A DNA stretch of 41,422 bases from Eubacterium xylanophilum ATCC 35991 (GCF_000518685.1 NZ_JAEB01000014.1:38971-80392); one strand, 5' to 3'; shown: positions 23,953-33,639, numbered from the stretch's first letter. Notes: generated from the sequence alone by a model not told the origin. Made by a program: numbers and translations.

Positions 23953-24915
23953 ATGTATCCATTTAAATTAGACTCAGTATTAAAGGATTATATATGGGGT
24001 GGACATGAGTTGGAGAGAATGTACGGTAAAGAAGTAAGAGGTAATACCATCGCCGAGAGTTGGGAGTTGTGTTCCATAAGCGATGGTATTAATACTGTAA
24101 GAAATGGTATATTTAAGGGCAAAAAATTGAATCAGATTTTCGATGAATTCCCAGAGTATGTGGGTTATTCTTATTCCAGAAATGACCGTTTCCCGCTTCT
24201 TATAAAGTTTATTGATGCCAAATCCAGTTTGTCTATTCAGGTGCATCCTTCGGATGAATTGGCAAATGCTGAGGCAGGCGAAGAGGGCAAGGCTGAGATG
24301 TGGTATATTATCAGTGCGAAGCCAAGAGCATATATTTACTACGGATTTAAGCAACAGCTTGGTGAGAAACAACTGAGGGAGGCCATAGAGACGGGAGAGA
24401 TTGTAAGATATCTCAATAAAGTAGAAGTGCATCCGGGCGATGTTTTTTATATAAAGCCAGGAACAATTCATGCTATTGGCGCAGGAGTGGTATTGGCGGA
24501 GATTCAGCAGAGTTCCAATACAACTTTTAGGATATTTGATTACAATCGAAGAGACATGTATGGAAGAGCTAGAGAATTGCACAGAGAAGAAGCTCTAAGG
24601 GTGCTCGACACATCACCTATTATTCCAAATCAAGTACATGAAAATAATATTATAAATGTTCCCGGTGGCGAAATCAGGCAACTTATTGAGTGCGAATATT
24701 TTTCTGTCATGAGATTGAATATAAAGAATGGAAAGATGAAGTTTTGGTGTGACCCCATGAGCTTTCACTCGCTGCTAATAATAGAGGGAGAGGGGGTCCT
24801 GGAGAATAAGGGAAAGAAGTATAGTTTTAAGGCGGGAGACAGTTGGTTTTTGCCGGCTGGATTTGCAGAGTATTATCTCGAGGGTAATGCCGAAGTGTTA
24901 TTGACGAAAATGTAG
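23953..24915 (+). CDS. manA: mannose-6-phosphate isomerase, class I (ManA)
   Basis: Zinc enzyme that interconverts fructose-6-phosphate and mannose-6-phosphate. 320 aa, the short Firmicutes type I form. Motifs seen: YIWGGHELERMYGK, then LSIQVHPSDELA with the zinc Gln-x-His, EMWYII, and PGTIHAIGAGVVLAEIQQSS with the second zinc histidine. The start has only a weak site (AGAGGTT, about 13 nt upstream, overlapping the previous stop). It supplies mannose-6-phosphate for the downstream GDP-sugar genes. Confidence 0.92.
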   Translation: MYPFKLDSVLKDYIWGGHELERMYGKEVRGNTIAESWELCSISDGINTVRNGIFKGKKLNQIFDEFPEYVGYSYSRNDRFPLLIKFIDAKSSLSIQVHPSDELANAEAGEEGKAEMWYIISAKPRAYIYYGFKQQLGEKQLREAIETGEIVRYLNKVEVHPGDVFYIKPGTIHAIGAGVVLAEIQQSSNTTFRIFDYNRRDMYGRARELHREEALRVLDTSPIIPNQVHENNIINVPGGEIRQLIECEYFSVMRLNIKNGKMKFWCDPMSFHSLLIIEGEGVLENKGKKYSFKAGDSWFLPAGFAEYYLEGNAEVLLTKM

Positions 24916-24938
24916 GATATCTGGCAAAGGAGGGTGCT

Positions 24939-26009
24939 ATGAAGATAACGGTTTTGATAATGGCGGGAGGCCGAGGAGAGAGATTTTGGCCTAAGAGTAG
25001 GAAGAACTTGCCCAAACAGTTTTTGAGTTTGACTGATGACGGAACTACGATGATTCAGAATACAATTAATAGAGTTAAGCCGCTTGTGGATGTAGAGGAT
25101 ATTTACGTAGTTACAAATAGAGATTACAAAGGACTGGCAATGCAGCAGTTACCGGAGATTCCGGAGGAAAATATTCTGTGTGAGCCGGTAGGAAGAAATA
25201 CGGCACCATGCGTTGGTCTGGCAGCGGTTCATATCAAGAAAAAGTATGATGATGCACTCATGATTGTGCTTCCATCGGATCATCTAATTATGTACAATGC
25301 CATGTTTTTGAGCGTTTTGAAAGACGCATGTGAGCTGGCTGAACAAGGTGAGAATCTCACGACAATAGGAATTACTCCGACATATCCAGAGACAGGATAT
25401 GGCTATATAAAGTTTGACCCGGATGAGAATGTTGGAAGAGCATATGGGGTTGAGCAATTTGTGGAGAAACCTGATTTAGCTACAGCCCAAGCCTATTTAC
25501 AAGACGAATCATACTTGTGGAACAGTGGAATGTTTGTCTGGAAAGTATCGACGATACTCAAGAAAATTGAAGATTATATGCCGGATATGTATAAGGGACT
25601 TAGTAATATTGGAGAAGCTATTGGAACCGATTCACAGGAAATAGTTTTAGAGAAAGAATTTGAAAATATGCAGGCGGAGTCCATTGACTATGGAATTATG
25701 GAAAAATCGGATAATATATTTGTCATTCCGGGAACATTTGGCTGGGATGATGTTGGTTCTTGGTTGGCAGTGGGAAGAATTCGCCCTACCAACGAATATG
25801 GAAATGCAGTATCCGGCAATGTTATCACTGTTGAGACTAAGAATTCTATCATAGAGGGCTCAGATAAGTTAATTGCGGCTGTGGGCCTTGATGATGTGAT
25901 AATAGTTGATACAGATGATGCTCTACTTGTCTGCAAGAAGAGCAGCGCAGGAGATATTAAGAAGGTTTTGGAGAATCTAAAGATTTGTAATAGACGAGAA
26001 TATATCTAG
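24939..26009 (+). CDS. manC: mannose-1-phosphate guanylyltransferase (ManC)
   Basis: Makes GDP-mannose from mannose-1-phosphate and GTP. 356 aa, the single-domain form lacking a C-terminal isomerase domain. The nucleotidyltransferase signature MAGGRGERFWPKSRKNLPKQ is at the N-terminus. EPVGRNTAPCVGLAA, VLPSDHLI, YGYIKF, FVEKPD and WNSGMFVWK follow in order, as expected for the family. The ribosome-binding site AAAGGAGGGTGCT is strong. In the operon between manA and gmd. Confidence 0.93.
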   Translation: MKITVLIMAGGRGERFWPKSRKNLPKQFLSLTDDGTTMIQNTINRVKPLVDVEDIYVVTNRDYKGLAMQQLPEIPEENILCEPVGRNTAPCVGLAAVHIKKKYDDALMIVLPSDHLIMYNAMFLSVLKDACELAEQGENLTTIGITPTYPETGYGYIKFDPDENVGRAYGVEQFVEKPDLATAQAYLQDESYLWNSGMFVWKVSTILKKIEDYMPDMYKGLSNIGEAIGTDSQEIVLEKEFENMQAESIDYGIMEKSDNIFVIPGTFGWDDVGSWLAVGRIRPTNEYGNAVSGNVITVETKNSIIEGSDKLIAAVGLDDVIIVDTDDALLVCKKSSAGDIKKVLENLKICNRREYI

Positions 26010-26018
26010 GAGGATGTT

Positions 26019-27053
26019 ATGAAAAAAGCATTAATTACGGGAATTACAGGACAGGATGGCTCATATCTCGCAGAGCTTTTGTTGGAGAAGGGATATGAGG
26101 TACATGGAATTATCAGAAGAGCATCGGTTTCTACCACAGAAAGAATCGATCATATTATGGATAAATTAATTATTCACGAGGGCGATTTGTCCGACTCTTC
26201 AAGCATTATTAGAATTGTATTAAATGTTAAGCCGGATGAGATATATAACCTGGCAGCTCAGAGTCATGTTCAAGTTTCATTTGACGCGGCTGAGTATACA
26301 GGTGATGTGGATGCATTGGGAGTTCTTAGAATTCTTGAAGCAGTGCATACTGCCGGACTTGACAAAACATGTAGAATATATCAGGCATCTACATCTGAAC
26401 TCTACGGAAAAGTCGAGGCTTGTCCTCAGGATGAGAAGACTCCGTTTCACCCTTATAGTCCATATGCTGTTGCGAAGCAATATGGATATTGGATGATTCG
26501 GCAGTATCGCGAGGCGTATGGAATGTTTGCCTGCAATGGAATCCTGTTTAACCACGAGTCAGAGCGCAGGGGAGATAACTTTGTAACTCGTAAGATTACT
26601 CTGGCAGCAGGACGTATTGCATGCGGGCTCCAGGATCACCTTGAACTTGGAAATATGGATTCCCTCAGAGATTGGGGATATGCCAAGGATTATGTGGAGT
26701 GTATGTGGCTTATTTTGCAGCAGGATGAACCGGACGACTATGTGATTGCCACGGGCGTGCAACACACAGTTCGTGAGTTTACCGAGCTCGCATTCAAAAA
26801 TGATGGCATGGAGATAGAATGGCGCGGTGAGGGTCTTGATGAAAAGGGTTATGATAAGGAGACGGGAAAGCTTCTCGTAAGCGTAAACCCACAGTGGTTC
26901 CGTCCTACAGATGTAGTAAACCTTCTCGGTGATCCTACAAAAGCCAAGACTAAGCTTGGATGGAATCCGCAGAAAACAAGTTATGAAGAGCTCTGTGCAA
27001 TCATGGCAGAACACGATTTGCAGCTAGCTAGAAAAGAGGCAGGATTACAATGA
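26019..27053 (+). CDS. gmd: GDP-mannose 4,6-dehydratase (Gmd)
   Basis: Short-chain dehydrogenase/reductase that converts GDP-mannose to GDP-4-keto-6-deoxymannose. 344 aa. The NADP-binding start is [20 protein letters not shown], then VHGIIRRAS; the active site contains STSELYGKV and [13 protein letters not shown] (Tyr-x-x-x-Lys). [17 protein letters not shown] and [17 protein letters not shown] are diagnostic of Gmd. The ribosome-binding site is CTAGGAGGATGTT. Its stop overlaps the rmd start (ATGA), implying coupled translation. Confidence 0.95.
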   Translation: MKKALITGITGQDGSYLAELLLEKGYEVHGIIRRASVSTTERIDHIMDKLIIHEGDLSDSSSIIRIVLNVKPDEIYNLAAQSHVQVSFDAAEYTGDVDALGVLRILEAVHTAGLDKTCRIYQASTSELYGKVEACPQDEKTPFHPYSPYAVAKQYGYWMIRQYREAYGMFACNGILFNHESERRGDNFVTRKITLAAGRIACGLQDHLELGNMDSLRDWGYAKDYVECMWLILQQDEPDDYVIATGVQHTVREFTELAFKNDGMEIEWRGEGLDEKGYDKETGKLLVSVNPQWFRPTDVVNLLGDPTKAKTKLGWNPQKTSYEELCAIMAEHDLQLARKEAGLQ

Positions 27054-27988
27054 AGGCTTTGATAATAGGAGGTGCCGGCTTCGTTGGAAAGTACCTGACG
27101 AGGCGCCTTTTGGAAGATAAATATGAGGTTGTTGTCACCAAGATGGAGAATGAGGCGATAGATGCTGAGGGATTTGAGGTGGCTGATCTAGATATACTGG
27201 ATTATCTTTCAGTGAAGGCTTTGTTGGAGAGCGGAACATTTTCCTGTATTTTTCATCTCGCTGCTCAGAGTTCGGTGGCGCTCTCTTGGAAGAATCCGCA
27301 GTTGACAGTTGATGTGAATATCAAGGGCGCGCTAAATGTTCTGGATGCCATGAGAGAAACCGAGTACAAGGGGAAGGCAGTATTGATTGGCTCGGGTGAG
27401 GAATATGGCACTATTGATGTCCGGGAAGTCCCGATTGCGGAGAAGACAGTCCTTCGTCCCGGGAATATTTATGCGGCAACCAAGGGATGTCAGAATATGC
27501 TTGGGACTATATATGCGAAGGCTTATGGGTTGGATATCGTTCTTGTGAGGGCATTTAACCATATTGGGCCGGGGCAGAGTGAAGTGTTTGTGGTATCGGA
27601 TTTTTGCAAGCAGATTGTGGAGATTGAAAAGGGGCTTAGAGAACCTATTTTGCGTGTTGGAAACTTGGAGGCAAAGAGAGATTTTACCGATGTTAGGGAC
27701 GTTGTCAGAGCATATGAGTATCTGGGACGCATGGGGAAGGCCGGTGAAACCTACAATGTTGGTTCCGGAAAGGCCATAAGTATTCGAGAGATTCTTGATG
27801 CCATTATTCGCTTATCCGGAGCGGATGTAGAGGTTGTTGTAGATGAGAACAAGCTTCGTCCTGTGGATGTTCCGGTTATAGAGGCGGACATAGGAAAAAT
27901 CAGTAGTATGACGGGGTGGAAGCCGGAATATGATTTGGAAACAACAATTACAGATACAATTAAGTATTGGAGAAAACTATATGAATAA
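27050..27988 (+). CDS. rmd: GDP-6-deoxy-D-lyxo-4-hexulose reductase (Rmd)
   Basis: Short-chain dehydrogenase that reduces the Gmd product to GDP-D-rhamnose. 312 aa. Glycine motif [18 protein letters not shown], catalytic serine in IGSGEEYG and Tyr/Lys in [27 protein letters not shown] is characteristic of the RMD branch, and the epimerase-reductase of GDP-fucose synthesis (GMER/WcaG) reads differently there. That is why GDP-D-rhamnose, and not GDP-L-fucose, is proposed. It overlaps gmd by 4 bp and the next gene by 8 bp. Confidence 0.87.
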   Translation: MKALIIGGAGFVGKYLTRRLLEDKYEVVVTKMENEAIDAEGFEVADLDILDYLSVKALLESGTFSCIFHLAAQSSVALSWKNPQLTVDVNIKGALNVLDAMRETEYKGKAVLIGSGEEYGTIDVREVPIAEKTVLRPGNIYAATKGCQNMLGTIYAKAYGLDIVLVRAFNHIGPGQSEVFVVSDFCKQIVEIEKGLREPILRVGNLEAKRDFTDVRDVVRAYEYLGRMGKAGETYNVGSGKAISIREILDAIIRLSGADVEVVVDENKLRPVDVPVIEADIGKISSMTGWKPEYDLETTITDTIKYWRKLYE

Positions 27989-29642
27989 GTATAATTATTG
28001 GCTTGAAAATGTGACAGATAAGGAAGTTTTGAGAGAACTTGAATCCATAAAAGGGGATTCGGAAGAGATTAACGAGAGATTCTATAGAGACTTAGAATTT
28101 GGAACCGGTGGTCTGCGAGGAGAGCTTGGAGCGGGATCAAATAGGCTGAATATCTATACTATTGCTCATGCGACCCAGGGATATAGCAATTATCTTGCGG
28201 AACATTTTTCTTCTCCGAAGGTTGCGATTGCCTATGACAGTAGAAATAAGTCTGATATTTTTGCCAGAGTGGCGGCAAGTGTGTTTGCGGCAAATAATAT
28301 TAAAGTATATATTTATAGAGAACTCATGCCGACTCCGGCGCTTTCCTTTGCAGTTAGAAAGCTTGGTTGTGATGGAGGAATCGTTATTACTGCCAGCCAT
28401 AATCCGGCGCAGTATAATGGTTATAAGGTATATGGCAGTGATGGCTGCCAGATAACTCTAGAGGCGGCAGAGGAGATTCTGGCTGAGATAGAAAAACTCG
28501 ATATGTTCGAAGATGTGAGAAATATTGATTTTGACGATGGAATCGAGTCTGAGAGAATTAATTATATTGAAGAAGATGTCATAGGGGCATATATTGATGC
28601 TGTTTCCGAGAGGGCATTGAATCCAAAGGATATTGACAAAGCTGTCTCAATTGTATATACTCCACTTAATGGCACTGGTCGAATGCCGGTTACCAGATGT
28701 CTTCGTGAGAATGGATATACCAACATAGTTATCCCACCGGAGCAGGAGATGCCGGATGGTGATTTTCCGACTTGTCCATATCCGAATCCGGAGATTCGCG
28801 AGGCGTTGGAAGTTGGACTTAGGAAGGCAGAAGAAGTGGGAAGCGATATGCTTCTTGCCACTGATCCGGATGCTGACAGAATTGGAATTGCTGTCAGGGA
28901 CGGAGAGGGAAACTATGAATTAATAAATGGTAACCAGATGGGAATCCTTCTTTTTAACTACATTTGTAGTATAAGAAGGGAAAATGGTTCGCTCCCGGAT
29001 AACCCTGTAGTAATTACCACCATCGTATCCACTCGAATGATTGATAAAGTTGCAGCGGAGTACGGTGCAGAGGTTAGAAGGGTATTGACCGGATTTAAGT
29101 TTATAGGAGAGCAGATCGGATTCCTGGAAGAGAAGAATCAAGTTGACAGATATGTATTTGGTTTTGAGGAGAGTTATGGCTACTTGTCTGGACCACATGT
29201 AAGGGACAAAGATGCGGTGAATGGGGCACTTCTCATATGTGAGATGTTTGCACATTACAAGAAAATCGGAAAAAACTTGCTAGAAGTCCTAGATGAGTTG
29301 TATAATAGATATGGCTATTTTAAAGAAGATTTGCAATCCATCACATTTCCTGGCGCCGAGGGTGTCATGAAAATGAAGAAGATAATGAATGATTTTAGAG
29401 AAAATACTCCGGAGAATATAGCAGGAGTAAAGGTTGTTGGAACCAAGGACTACAGTCAGGGAGTTGAAGATCTTCCTAAGTCCAACGTTCTGGAATTCCA
29501 GTTGGAGGGCAATATAAGCATTATCATCAGGCCATCCGGCACGGAGCCGAAGATCAAGATTTATTATCTTGTTGAGGGAGATAATAGAGAAAAGGCAGAA
29601 GAAATCATATGTGGGTTCAGAGAATATTTTTCTGGATTATAG
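27981..29642 (+). CDS. phosphohexomutase (phosphomannomutase/phosphoglucomutase)
   Basis: Alpha-D-phosphohexomutase, 553 aa, of the long PGM2-like type. The phosphoserine loop is VITASHNPAQYNGYK (S139), the metal loop ATDPDADRIGIAV, the sugar loop GFEESYGYLSGPHVRDKDAV, and the phosphate-binding loop IRPSGTEPKIKIYY. It interconverts hexose 6- and 1-phosphates. In this operon it is the obvious candidate for mannose-6-phosphate to mannose-1-phosphate, although family members often also act on glucose. The start at 27981 ([11 protein letters not shown]) has TTGGAGA upstream and overlaps the end of rmd; the longer frame from 27930 lies deep inside rmd. Confidence 0.88.
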   Translation: MNKYNYWLENVTDKEVLRELESIKGDSEEINERFYRDLEFGTGGLRGELGAGSNRLNIYTIAHATQGYSNYLAEHFSSPKVAIAYDSRNKSDIFARVAASVFAANNIKVYIYRELMPTPALSFAVRKLGCDGGIVITASHNPAQYNGYKVYGSDGCQITLEAAEEILAEIEKLDMFEDVRNIDFDDGIESERINYIEEDVIGAYIDAVSERALNPKDIDKAVSIVYTPLNGTGRMPVTRCLRENGYTNIVIPPEQEMPDGDFPTCPYPNPEIREALEVGLRKAEEVGSDMLLATDPDADRIGIAVRDGEGNYELINGNQMGILLFNYICSIRRENGSLPDNPVVITTIVSTRMIDKVAAEYGAEVRRVLTGFKFIGEQIGFLEEKNQVDRYVFGFEESYGYLSGPHVRDKDAVNGALLICEMFAHYKKIGKNLLEVLDELYNRYGYFKEDLQSITFPGAEGVMKMKKIMNDFRENTPENIAGVKVVGTKDYSQGVEDLPKSNVLEFQLEGNISIIIRPSGTEPKIKIYYLVEGDNREKAEEIICGFREYFSGL

Positions 29643-29670
29643 AACCCGGTATTAAGGAGGAATATTTCAA

Positions 29671-30396
29671 ATGATATACGGAGTAGTTTTAGCAGGTGGC
29701 GTAGGTAGTCGTATGGGTAATGTAGGAAAGCCTAAGCAGTATTTGCTCGTTGGAGACAAGCCTATACTGATTCACACTTTGGAGAAATTTTATATGCAGA
29801 GCGAGTTTGAGAAGGTTTTAGTGCTCTGTCCGGCAGAGTGGATCAGCCATACTAAGAATCTTGTGAAGAAGTATATCAAGGACGAGGAGAGAGTGGTCGT
29901 TCTTCAGGGTGGAGATACGAGAAATGAGACAATCATGAATGCGATAGCTTACATTGACGGCGAAGGTAAGTTAGATGAGGATACTATTATCGTAACTCAT
30001 GATTCTGTCAGACCATTTGTCACACAGAGAATATTGCAGGAGAATATCGAGTATGCCAAGAAGTATGGCGCATGCGATACAGCCGTGGCAGCTACAGATA
30101 CTATAGTTTGTAGTGATGACAACTTGACAATTAGCGATATTCCGGAAAGAAAGAAGATGTATCAGGGACAAACACCGCAAACATTTAAGGCACTGAGATT
30201 GAGAGAGTTATATGAGGGATTGAGCCCAGAGGAGAAGGAGATTCTCACCGATGCGGCCAAAATCTACGTTATGAAGGGCGAAAAAGTTCATATTGTGGAT
30301 GGTGAAGTATTTAATATCAAAATCACCTATCCGTATGATCTTAGAGTAGCAGAGAGCTTGATCAAAGAGAAAGTAGAGAACGAGACGGAGGAATAA
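29671..30396 (+). CDS. tarI: TarI-like ribitol-5-phosphate cytidylyltransferase
   Basis: IspD/TarI family nucleotidyltransferase, 241 aa. Opens GVVLAGGVGSRMGNVGKPKQ. Other family motifs are VLQGGDTRNETIMNAI, THDSVRPFVTQ, MYQGQTPQTF, and FNIKITYPYDLRVAE at the end. By sequence alone it could be the isoprenoid enzyme IspD. The adjacent tarJ-like gene, 1 bp away, and the polyol-phosphate polymerase after it make CDP-ribitol synthesis the better reading. The ribosome-binding site is TAAGGAGGAATATTTCAA. Confidence 0.82.
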   Translation: MIYGVVLAGGVGSRMGNVGKPKQYLLVGDKPILIHTLEKFYMQSEFEKVLVLCPAEWISHTKNLVKKYIKDEERVVVLQGGDTRNETIMNAIAYIDGEGKLDEDTIIVTHDSVRPFVTQRILQENIEYAKKYGACDTAVAATDTIVCSDDNLTISDIPERKKMYQGQTPQTFKALRLRELYEGLSPEEKEILTDAAKIYVMKGEKVHIVDGEVFNIKITYPYDLRVAESLIKEKVENETEE

Positions 30397-30397
30397 G

Positions 30398-31441
30398 ATG
30401 TTAAACGCGGTATATCGTCTTGTGGCACCGAGACGAATTGAGATTGAATTCTCAGATATTGATTTGAGAAATGAAAATGTGATAGTAAGACCGACGTACT
30501 TGTCTATTTGTAATGCCGATCAGAGGTATTATCAAGGGACGAGAGGAGAAGAAGTATTAAAGGAAAAGTTACCGATGGCCCTTATTCACGAGGGAATAGG
30601 TGAAGTGTTGCACGATTCGAAGGGAGAGTTTAAACCGGGAGAATTGGTTGTGATGATCCCCAACACACCCGAGGAATTAAACGAAGATGGACAGATAATA
30701 GGGGAGAATTACAGGAGAACTTCCAAGTTTAGAGCCAGTGGATTTGATGGGTTCATGCAGGATGTTGTGGAGATTCGAAGAGATAGAATCCTCAGACTTC
30801 CACCTGATATTGACAGACATGTGGCTGCATTTACAGAGATAGTATCAGTCAGCGTTCATGCCCTGTCTAGGTTTGATAAGATTGCCCACGAGAGACGAGA
30901 TGCAGTGGGAATCTGGGGAGATGGAAATCTGGGATTTATTACGGCACTATTTTTCCATGTAATGTTTCCTGATACAAAGCTCTATGTATTTGGATTAAAT
31001 AGAGATAAATTATCTGATTTTTCATTTGCAGATGATACATTTTTAGTTAATAAGATTCCTGAAAGTTTGAAGATTGACCATGGTTTTGAGTGCGTTGGAG
31101 GCGAGGGCGCGCCAAAGGCAATTAACCAAATTATAGATTATATTAATCCTGAGGGAACTATATCTATACTCGGTGTTTCAGAGAATCCGGTAGCTATTAA
31201 TACGAGAATGATTTTGGAAAAAGGCCTGAGGGTTTTCGGAAGTTCTAGAAGTGGTAGAGCTGATTTTATGAAGACTATTGAGCTTTACAAGAGTCATCCG
31301 GAACTAGTGGATTATCTAAAAAATATTGTTGGAGCTGTTGTCAAGGTGAGAACAATTGATGACATGAAGAGAGCATTTGAATTAGATAGTCAGACTAATT
31401 TTGGAAAGACGATTATGGAGTGGATGCACTTCGACAAATAA
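30398..31441 (+). CDS. tarJ: TarJ-like ribulose-5-phosphate reductase
   Basis: Zinc-dependent medium-chain dehydrogenase that, with NADPH, reduces ribulose-5-phosphate to ribitol-5-phosphate, the substrate of TarI. 347 aa. The zinc Cys is in YLSICNADQRYYQG (C38) and the His-Glu pair in MALIHEGIGEV (H64, E65). The cofactor-binding stretch is VGIWGDGNLGFITALFF. FECVGGEGAPKAINQIIDYI and GSSRSGRADFMKTIELY match TarJ proteins. It is tightly linked to tarI, and a hairpin lies after its stop. Confidence 0.85.
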   Translation: MLNAVYRLVAPRRIEIEFSDIDLRNENVIVRPTYLSICNADQRYYQGTRGEEVLKEKLPMALIHEGIGEVLHDSKGEFKPGELVVMIPNTPEELNEDGQIIGENYRRTSKFRASGFDGFMQDVVEIRRDRILRLPPDIDRHVAAFTEIVSVSVHALSRFDKIAHERRDAVGIWGDGNLGFITALFFHVMFPDTKLYVFGLNRDKLSDFSFADDTFLVNKIPESLKIDHGFECVGGEGAPKAINQIIDYINPEGTISILGVSENPVAINTRMILEKGLRVFGSSRSGRADFMKTIELYKSHPELVDYLKNIVGAVVKVRTIDDMKRAFELDSQTNFGKTIMEWMHFDK

Positions 31442-31460
31442 AATTCAAGTAAAATATTCA

Positions 31461-31486
31461 GAAATCCCACAGCACAGTGGGATTTC
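31461..31486 (+). terminator. stem-loop between tarJ and the polymerase gene
   Basis: GAAATCCCAC (31461-31470), a 6-nt loop and GTGGGATTTC (31477-31486) form a perfect 10-bp stem. It is followed by CTTGCG, not a T-run. It may be a weak or conditional terminator, or an mRNA-stabilising element, inside the operon. No new promoter is evident downstream. Confidence 0.45.
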
Positions 31487-31525
31487 CTTGCGAAAGAATA
31501 ACCTATTGATTTTTGGAGGATTATT

Positions 31526-33583
31526 ATGTGTGCTTTGATTTCAAAGAAGAACAAGAGATTTTTAAAGAAGAGAGCAAAGTTTTGGAAGGAGTGTATTACT
31601 CATCCAATTCTCAACGAACACCTTGTGGTTTTTGAGGCATTTAGTGGAAAGAGATGTGGAGGAAATCTCCGAGCAATCTATGAATATATGATGACAGCCG
31701 AGGAGTACAAGGAGTTTAGATATGTTTGGATTGTGACAGATGTTGAGGCACATAGAGATCTAAAGGTCAGAAGAAATACAAGAGTTGTTAAGAAGGATTC
31801 AAGAGCTGCATATATTCTCTATGCCAAGGCGAAGTATTGGTTTAACAATGTGGCCCTTCCGAATTACTTGATTCCACGTCCACGTCAGGTATATGTGGAG
31901 ACGTGGCATGGTACACCTCTTAAGAAACTTGGAAATGACATTGAGTATGAGGTGGATCCAAGACAGACTTTGGCTGAGATGCACAAGAAGTATTATGTCA
32001 AGGGACGCAAGATGGACTACCTCGTATCTCCATCAAGATTCTACTCAGAGAAGATGATATCATGTTTTAGACTTGATAAGTCGGGTAAAGAAGATATCAT
32101 CATAGAAACAGGTTATCCAAGAAATGATGCCCTCTTCAAGTTTACAGACGAAGATGTAGCTCGAATCAAGGAGGAAATCGGCATTCCAGAGGGCAAAAAA
32201 CTGATTTTGTATACTCCGACTTGGAGAGATAATCAGTTCAAGAAGGGCGATGGTTTCCAGTACAATACTGAGCTAGACTTCGGAAAACTCATGAAGGAAT
32301 TGGGAGATGATTATATTCTCCTCTTTAGAGCCCATCATCAAATCGGCTTCAAGGACGTGGCAAGCGACGTGACTAATGTTATCGATGTGACTCAGGTAGA
32401 TGATGTCAATGATTTGTATATTATAAGTGATATGATGATTACTGATTATTCTTCTACGATGTTTGACTATGGAAACTTGAAGAGACCGATGGTATTTTAT
32501 ATGTATGACCTGGATGAGTATCAGGGTGAAGTCAGGGACTTTTACTTTGATATTGATGAGCTTCCGGGCCCTATTGTCAAGACTCAGAAGGATTTGTTGG
32601 ATGCTATTAGAGATCAGTTTGAGAACTTTAAGTATGACGATAAATACAAGGCATTTACAGAAAAATTCAATTATCTTGACGATGCCAATGCAGCAAAGCG
32701 AGTTGTGGAGAAGACTATAAGTCTGGATTGTGGACCGCTTTATAGCATGTACAAGGGAACAATTCATTGCAAAAATGTTCTCAGAAAGGCGGCTAGAGAC
32801 AACTATATCAAGTTGAGCGGACTATTTAGACGCATGGGTTTGTGCGTTACGGACAATAGCAAGCTTCTTCGCTCATATAAGAATAAGCACAAGGGCGAGA
32901 GATGTTTCTTGATTGGAAATGGTCCGAGCCTGAAGATATCCGATCTTGAGGGCTTGCAAGAAAAAGGTGAAATTACATTTGGATGTAATTTGGTTACTAA
33001 AGTTTTTGATCAGACAAAGTGGCGTCCTGATTACTATTTTATGATTGATAGAATATGTGCGAAGTACCGAAGTGAGGAAATTGATGAGGCTATCGGTGAT
33101 ATTCCTCTTTTCACCAATATAACGACTTATAATATTTTTCGTCAGAAACCTAAAAATCCTGTGATATTATATAATATCGCCAAGGCGAAGTATAGAGTTC
33201 ATTCAAGCCCACTTGCATATTATATTCCATCGGGATCTACGGTTATGTCACTTATGATTGAGATGGCTGTATATATGGGCTTTAAGGAAATATACCTTGT
33301 TGGATGTGATTGTACATCCACATTTAGCGGAAATACACACTTTATTAAGGATTATACAGATGATAATCTCAAGGCAAAGGATGCCAAAAAGATTATCGCC
33401 AGGATGAGAAAGCTTGGAATCGAGGGAGATGATTATGAAAAATATTTCCTCGACGGATCTCTCAATGCATATACACTTCTCAAAGAACATGCCATGAAGA
33501 GAGGAGTTAATATATATAATGCTACTCGCGGTGGTGCTTTAGAGGTATATGAGAGAAGAAATCTTGATGATTTTATCCTATAG
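31526..33583 (+). CDS. TarL/TagF-type polyol-phosphate transferase fused to a DUF115/MptE-like (MAF-type) domain
   Basis: 685 aa, two domains. Residues about 27-410 form a CDP-glycerol/CDP-ribitol glycerophosphotransferase domain: VETWHGTPLKKLG with the catalytic His at about 127, SPSRFYSEKM, ILYTPTWRDNQFKKG, LFRAHHQI, and MMITDYSSTMFDYGNLKRP (about 303-322). After a short linker, residues about 450-680 show a DUF115/MptE-like fold: CFLIGNGPSLKISDLE, FMIDRICAKY, then GSTVMSLMIEMAVYMGFKEI and YLVGCDCT. That domain is the core of MAF proteins that attach nonulosonic acids to flagellin and of some surface-glycan enzymes. With tarI and tarJ upstream, ribitol-phosphate is the likely donor unit. 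No signal peptide; probably acts at the inner membrane face. The ribosome-binding site is TTTGGAGGATTATT. Confidence 0.82.
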   Translation: MCALISKKNKRFLKKRAKFWKECITHPILNEHLVVFEAFSGKRCGGNLRAIYEYMMTAEEYKEFRYVWIVTDVEAHRDLKVRRNTRVVKKDSRAAYILYAKAKYWFNNVALPNYLIPRPRQVYVETWHGTPLKKLGNDIEYEVDPRQTLAEMHKKYYVKGRKMDYLVSPSRFYSEKMISCFRLDKSGKEDIIIETGYPRNDALFKFTDEDVARIKEEIGIPEGKKLILYTPTWRDNQFKKGDGFQYNTELDFGKLMKELGDDYILLFRAHHQIGFKDVASDVTNVIDVTQVDDVNDLYIISDMMITDYSSTMFDYGNLKRPMVFYMYDLDEYQGEVRDFYFDIDELPGPIVKTQKDLLDAIRDQFENFKYDDKYKAFTEKFNYLDDANAAKRVVEKTISLDCGPLYSMYKGTIHCKNVLRKAARDNYIKLSGLFRRMGLCVTDNSKLLRSYKNKHKGERCFLIGNGPSLKISDLEGLQEKGEITFGCNLVTKVFDQTKWRPDYYFMIDRICAKYRSEEIDEAIGDIPLFTNITTYNIFRQKPKNPVILYNIAKAKYRVHSSPLAYYIPSGSTVMSLMIEMAVYMGFKEIYLVGCDCTSTFSGNTHFIKDYTDDNLKAKDAKKIIARMRKLGIEGDDYEKYFLDGSLNAYTLLKEHAMKRGVNIYNATRGGALEVYERRNLDDFIL

Positions 33584-33592
33584 ATAATTGGA

Positions 33593-33612
33593 GCTGAATA
33601 AATTTATCCAGC
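33593..33612. repeat. 20-bp near-perfect palindrome before cstA
   Basis: GCTG-A-ATAAA and TTTAT-C-CAGC are mirror arms with one mismatch. It sits about 28 bp before the cstA start. It may be an operator, but its AT-rich centre makes chance possible. Confidence 0.3.
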
Positions 33613-33639
33613 AAAAGTATGTAAAAGGAGAATGGAAGT

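Noticed and set aside
23980-24582. 200-aa minus-strand open frame inside manA
   Set aside because: It is antisense to a firmly identified gene, has no ribosome-binding site, and its composition (many Ile, Ser, Tyr, His) is that of a shadow frame.
32273-32767. 164-aa minus-strand frame inside the polymerase fusion gene
   Set aside because: Lies over the conserved TagF-type motifs on the other strand; no start signal and no motif.
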